From Glomus cerebriforme (taxonomy: Eukaryota; Glomeromycota; Glomeromycetes; Glomerales; Glomeraceae), in assembly GCA_003550305.1 (NCBI GenBank), contig QKYT01000048.1, positions 274,547 through 338,546 of the forward strand: 64,000 nt of DNA, in the 5' to 3' direction. Made by a program: the position numbers and the translations under genes. Under the pieces are notes generated by a model that was not told the DNA's origin, did not search any database, and saw only the letters and a list, made by a program, of their open reading frames with translations. Numbering within the stretch: position 1 is the first letter of the stretch; every line of letters starts with the position of its first letter. This document shows, one piece after another, positions 60,445 through 64,000 of the stretch.

Positions 60445-60635
60445 ATATAGTCGTCCCCTCTATAAGCACCTCCTATTTAGTCACATCTCCCTTATAAGTA
60501 CATTTATGCTTGGCCCAAGTTACTAATAATATTATTAAAAAAACCTTCTCTATAGTCATATCATATAGGTTTTTATAATTACACCTTTTTTTTTCAGTCC
60601 CGAAGGATGTGATTATATAGGAGGATGACTGTATT
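60445..60635. mobile_element. About 190-bp MITE with ATAYAGTCRTCCYC ends
   Basis: The left end atatagtcgtcccctctata matches the inverse of the right end (atacagtcatcctcctatat). Typical small non-autonomous element. Confidence 0.65.
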
Positions 60636-60639
60636 ATAA

Positions 60640-61800
60640 TGCATCTCCATAAAAAGTTGTTTTGAAAATTTGTGTACAATCATTTATTTAATGTTAATGT
60701 GTTATTCTTTTTTGTAATACCTGTCATACTGCCATACTATAACTAGATTATTTTGTAAAAAAGTTATTTTTTTTTATTATCAATTATATTACTATAAAAT
60801 AAAAAGTATTTATAAATAAATATGGTATTTCAAATTGTCTTTATTTACTATATTTAATTTTTTTGACTAGTCTTATTATCATATATAGATGAATTATCAG
60901 CAAATAGTTATTTTTTTATCAATTTTTTTTTTTTTTTTTAATAGACAAGTTAATCGTATTTATTATAATTATCAAAATTCTATAAAGAATATATAATTAT
61001 GAAGAGATAAATTACAAATATACTCTCTAATAAAAGAAAAACATAACTTGTTATGTGAAGAAAAAACTCAAAAGAAGAACCTTATTGTCAAGGATAGGCT
61101 TCAATCATTATTAACCACTTTCTGCCCATTTTTTTTTTATTAATTTTACTTTAGTTTTATTAGAATTTGCTTTAGTTTTATTAGATTTTATTTAATATTA
61201 AAAAATTTTGATTTTGTATATTGTATACTTAAAATCTTATCATTGATAACTTTTTTGATTTAGAAATACTTATAGAAGAAAGTGAACTCAATCAAGGTTA
61301 TTACAGTTGCTACTGAATATAATAAATCTTTTATTTCAAAGAATTTGATTCAATATAAAGTGAATTTATTATATAATATACTAAACTTCTGGTAATTTTA
61401 GCTAAATTTATAGTGCTGACCAAAATTATAATTTTATTTAATATAAATTTTCAAAAAAGTTTATACATTAATTACTGATAATTTTAGCCAGTGCTATAAA
61501 TTCAGCTTGAATTAATATATAATCATATGACTGTTCATTATAAAAAATAAAAATTAATATATGGTTTATATATCTGAGTTATTAAGGTATATTTAGTATA
61601 CAGTATATAGCATTTTATTATAACAATTCAGTATAACTAGTGTAATTAATTATAGAAAATTCAGTTCTGGAAACTTTGGTTCAATATAATAAGTTTTTAG
61701 TATATATAGGTTTGTTATAACTAGTAATGACTGTATGTTCTTTGTAAAATTTTGTTTTAGTTTTACTAACTTTCATTAATAAAATAACTAATTTTAATCT
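60640..61800. other. AT-rich sequence without recognised features
   Basis: No gene, no clear repeat. Contains homopolymer T at 60,925-60,940 and repeated words around taattttagctaaatttatagtgctgaccaa near 61,395. Confidence 0.4.
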
Positions 61801-61824
61801 GAAACTGAACTGATCTGAATCTAA

Positions 61825-62620
61825 TTGTTCATTCAGGTTTCTAAAAAGAAAAAGAAGACATTAATTATGTTTTCTGAAAGTAAAAAAATAAAAAAAAATA
61901 AACAAACTCATTTTTTAGTTTGTTCATTTAAGTTCTATTCATTTGACTTCATCCATTCATCTGATTTTCTAAAAGAAGAAAAGGGAAATATTAATTATAT
62001 TTCATGAAAATAAAAAAATAAAAAGAAATAAATAAACTCACTTTTTCATTTTTTATTTAAGTTCTGTTCATTCAGCTTCATCTGTTTGCTCAGTTTTCTA
62101 AAAAGAAAAGAAAAAAGATATTAATTATATTTTCTAAAAGTTAAAAAATAAAAAGAAATAAACGAACTAATCTCTTAGTTTATTTATTTAAGTTTCATTT
62201 ATTTGGCTTTATCCATTCATCCAGTTTCCTAAAAAGAAAAGAAAGAAAATATTAATTACATTTTCTAAAAGTAAAAAAATGAAAAGAAATGAATGAACTT
62301 ACTTTTTAGTTCATTTGTTTAAGTTTGTTTATTCAATTTCATCTGTTCATCTAGTTTCCTAAAAAAAAAAAAAAAGGGAAACATTAATTACATTTCCTAA
62401 TAATTAATAAAGTAAAAAAAAAAAATGAACTTATATTTATCCAAAATTCCAGTTGTTTAGTTTCATCTATTTGTTTAGATTTTTTTAAAAAAAAAGAGAA
62501 GAATAACATTAGTTATATTCCTTCAAGTAAAAAAAAATAAAAATAAATAAAAGAACAAATTCACCTTTAGTTTATTCAGAAACTATTTGTTTGGATTTCT
62601 TTGTTCATCTAGATTCCATC
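61825..62620. repeat. Satellite-like array, six units of about 130 bp
   Basis: The anchor ctaaaaag starts at 61,841, 61,969, 62,098, 62,229 and 62,359, with a worn copy near 62,480, so the period is 125-131 bp. Each unit has a purine-rich block, then attaattatattttct, an A-rich block, and ttcatttgacttcatccatt-like pyrimidine-rich sequence. The open frame at 61825-62007 is inside the array and not a gene. Confidence 0.85.
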
Positions 62621-62640
62621 TCTAAAAAAAGTCACCCCTT

Positions 62641-63066
62641 GAATGTGTGCCAAGTTTGTGATGCAGCAATTTTTCAAAAAAATACATAACAGATTTTTTT
62701 GCTGACATAAAGCTTTTAAAATTTTACTACAGATGTGATTTCTGCTGCTCTACAAGTTTACTTATGCTTTGGAAGAAAGTTTAAAATGCCGTTTTTGACT
62801 TTACATATAAATGATTGATTTTATCGTCTTTACCGTCTTTGCTGATCATTTCCAAAAATGGATTTGACGAAAATAAAATTTTTGTCAAATAATTCAATAA
62901 TGATATTTAAAATTGCTTTTGGCACTCTAAGTAAACTTGCAGAGCAGCCGAAACTAGGTATATTTAGTAAATTTTAAAAGCTATATGTTAATATAAAAAA
63001 TTTTCTTTTTATGATTTTTTGTTGCATCACATCGGCTAGCTGCGTCACAAACCTGGCACACATTTC
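62641..63066. mobile_element. 426-bp non-autonomous element with long inverted ends
   Basis: The left end gaatgtgtgccaagtttgtg and right end (inverse: gaaatgtgtgccaggtttgt) begin imperfect inverted repeats of about 130 bp, ending in ctgctctacaagtttactta and its partner at about 62,930-62,950. No coding capacity. Confidence 0.75.
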
Positions 63067-63114
63067 GTTTAAGCTAAAAAAAGAAGGGAAAGTTAAATAA
63101 AAATAAAAAAAAAC

Positions 63115-63440
63115 TTATATATGCAGATTTAAATTTGATCAGATCAGATCTAGATTTTTTTGTAATATAATCTAATCTAATCTGATCAGATTCAAATTAG
63201 ATTTATTTGATTTAGATCAGATCTATAAATCTTAAATTTTTCTTTTTATCACTATAAATAGGTGAAGGAAGCAATAATAACTCTTCCTCTATAGTACTAA
63301 TAACCTTTACCCATCTATAGAAAAGGAATTTTTCATAAGATTAATTAAAAAAAAAATTAAAATTAAAAAAAAAAAAATGAAAAAAGGCTTATTATAAAAG
63401 CTATTTTAGATCAAATCTGCAGATTCAAATCAGATCAGAT
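63115..63440. repeat. AGATC-rich direct and inverted repeats
   Basis: tgcagatttaaatttgatca at 63,122 recurs as tgcagattcaaatcagatca at 63,418, both followed by gatc and T-runs. Between them lies the palindrome aatctgatcagatt. Probably a decayed small repeat element. Confidence 0.5.
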
Positions 63441-63530
63441 TTTTTTTAGAATACTACTAATCAAAACTATTATAAATATTAAACCTATTAGTTATATTTA
63501 AATTACAACTATTTAATTTATTAATATGTC

Positions 63531-63817
63531 TGAAATCTGTGTCAGGTTTGTGACGCAGTAATTTTTCAAAAAAATATATAACAATTTTTTTCTTTATCAT
63601 AAAGTTTTTAAATTTTTATTGTAAATGTAATTTCGGCTGCTCTGTAAGTTTACTTATGCTTTGGAAGGAAGTTTATAATGATTTTTGACTTTACATATAA
63701 ATGATTAATTTTACCATCTTTGCTAATCATTTCTAAAAATGAATTTGATGAAAATAAAATTTTTGTCAAATAAGTAAACTGCTTTTAACACTCTAAGTAA
63801 ACTTGCAGAGCGGCTGA
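63531..63817. mobile_element. Truncated second copy of the 62,641 element
   Basis: Same orientation and order as 62,641-62,955 (gtttgtgacgcagtaatttt, ctgctctgtaagtttactta, acttgcagagcggctga) with a small internal deletion. It stops abruptly at cggctga, where another repeat begins, so the right terminal repeat is missing. Confidence 0.75.
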
Positions 63818-64000
63818 ATTCAGAATCGGAAACGTAAGTTTTGTAACGAATTACTTCATTACGAACTTCTTTTTTTTTTATTTTTTTCTTTAGGAAACAT
63901 TGTTTCTTCTTTTTTTTGTAAATTCAGCTCTGGAAATTCAGGATTGGAAATGTAGGTTTTGTAACATTCATTTCATTATGAAACTTCATTTTTTTGGTTT
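63818..64000 (+). repeat. Tandem modules of the mini-exon-like repeat family
   Basis: cagaatcggaaacgtaagtt at 63,821 and caggattggaaatgtaggtt at 63,939 are two copies of one module. Each is preceded by, or linked through, T-rich sequence and followed by ttgtaac...tacttcattacgaacttc. Same family as 10,540-10,790 on the opposite strand. The copy is cut by the window end. Confidence 0.55.

Noticed and set aside
61825..62007. 60-codon Lys-rich open frame
   Set aside because: Lies inside the 130-bp satellite array; the frame is not kept between units.

Overview
This window is eukaryotic nuclear DNA from a very AT-rich, intron-dense fungus. Most genes carry many short (about 50-100 bp) GT-AG introns. 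The protein set (Far11, Kcs1, Pik1, a fungal DUF7918-like protein, Gna1) together with MULE and PIF1/Helitron relics is most consistent with an early-diverging fungus such as Rhizophagus (Glomeromycotina). That species-level guess is inference.

Layout. (1) 1-13,600 is a repeat block without an intact gene. It holds an almost complete but decayed 3.47-kb MULE transposon (216-3685) with 195-bp terminal inverted repeats and a 9-bp target duplication, several MITEs, tandem repeats, and a decayed Helitron-type PIF1 helicase on the minus strand. (2) 13,630-57,470 is a gene-rich island with 20 intact protein-coding genes, whose exons I joined by splice signals and reading frame. In order: alpha-tubulin (+), seryl-tRNA synthetase (-), TARG1-like macrodomain protein (+), dynactin subunit 6 (-), glycine cleavage H protein (+), Emi1-like CHCH protein (-), inositol hexakisphosphate kinase (+), proteasome Rpn9 (-), lysyl-tRNA synthetase (+), STRIPAK Far11/STRIP (+), p23 co-chaperone (-), DUF7918-like SUMO-motif protein (-), Gna1 (+), BLOC-1 pallidin-like protein (-), V-ATPase proteolipid (+), SPF27/BCAS2 (-), Pik1 PI4-kinase (+), an unknown charged nuclear-type protein (-), DNA polymerase delta small subunit (-), and Arf GTPase (-). 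An intron-bearing MAP-kinase pseudogene lies at about 37.7-38.7 kb. Uncharacterised coding-like exons lie at 22.7-24.3 kb. (3) 57,500-64,000 is again repeats: foldback MITEs, a roughly 130-bp satellite, and two copies of a long-TIR element.

How genes sit together. Many neighbours are divergent pairs sharing 170-510 bp promoters (SerRS/macrodomain, DCTN6/GcvH, Rpn9/LysRS, DUF7918/Gna1, pallidin/V-ATPase, SPF27/Pik1), alternating with convergent pairs. They are unrelated housekeeping functions, not a pathway cluster. The most unusual points are tRNA-like sequence inside both MULE terminal repeats, a 6-nt and a 13-nt internal micro-exon, the unidentified exons at 22.7-24.3 kb, and a repeat family that looks like mini-exons with splice sites.
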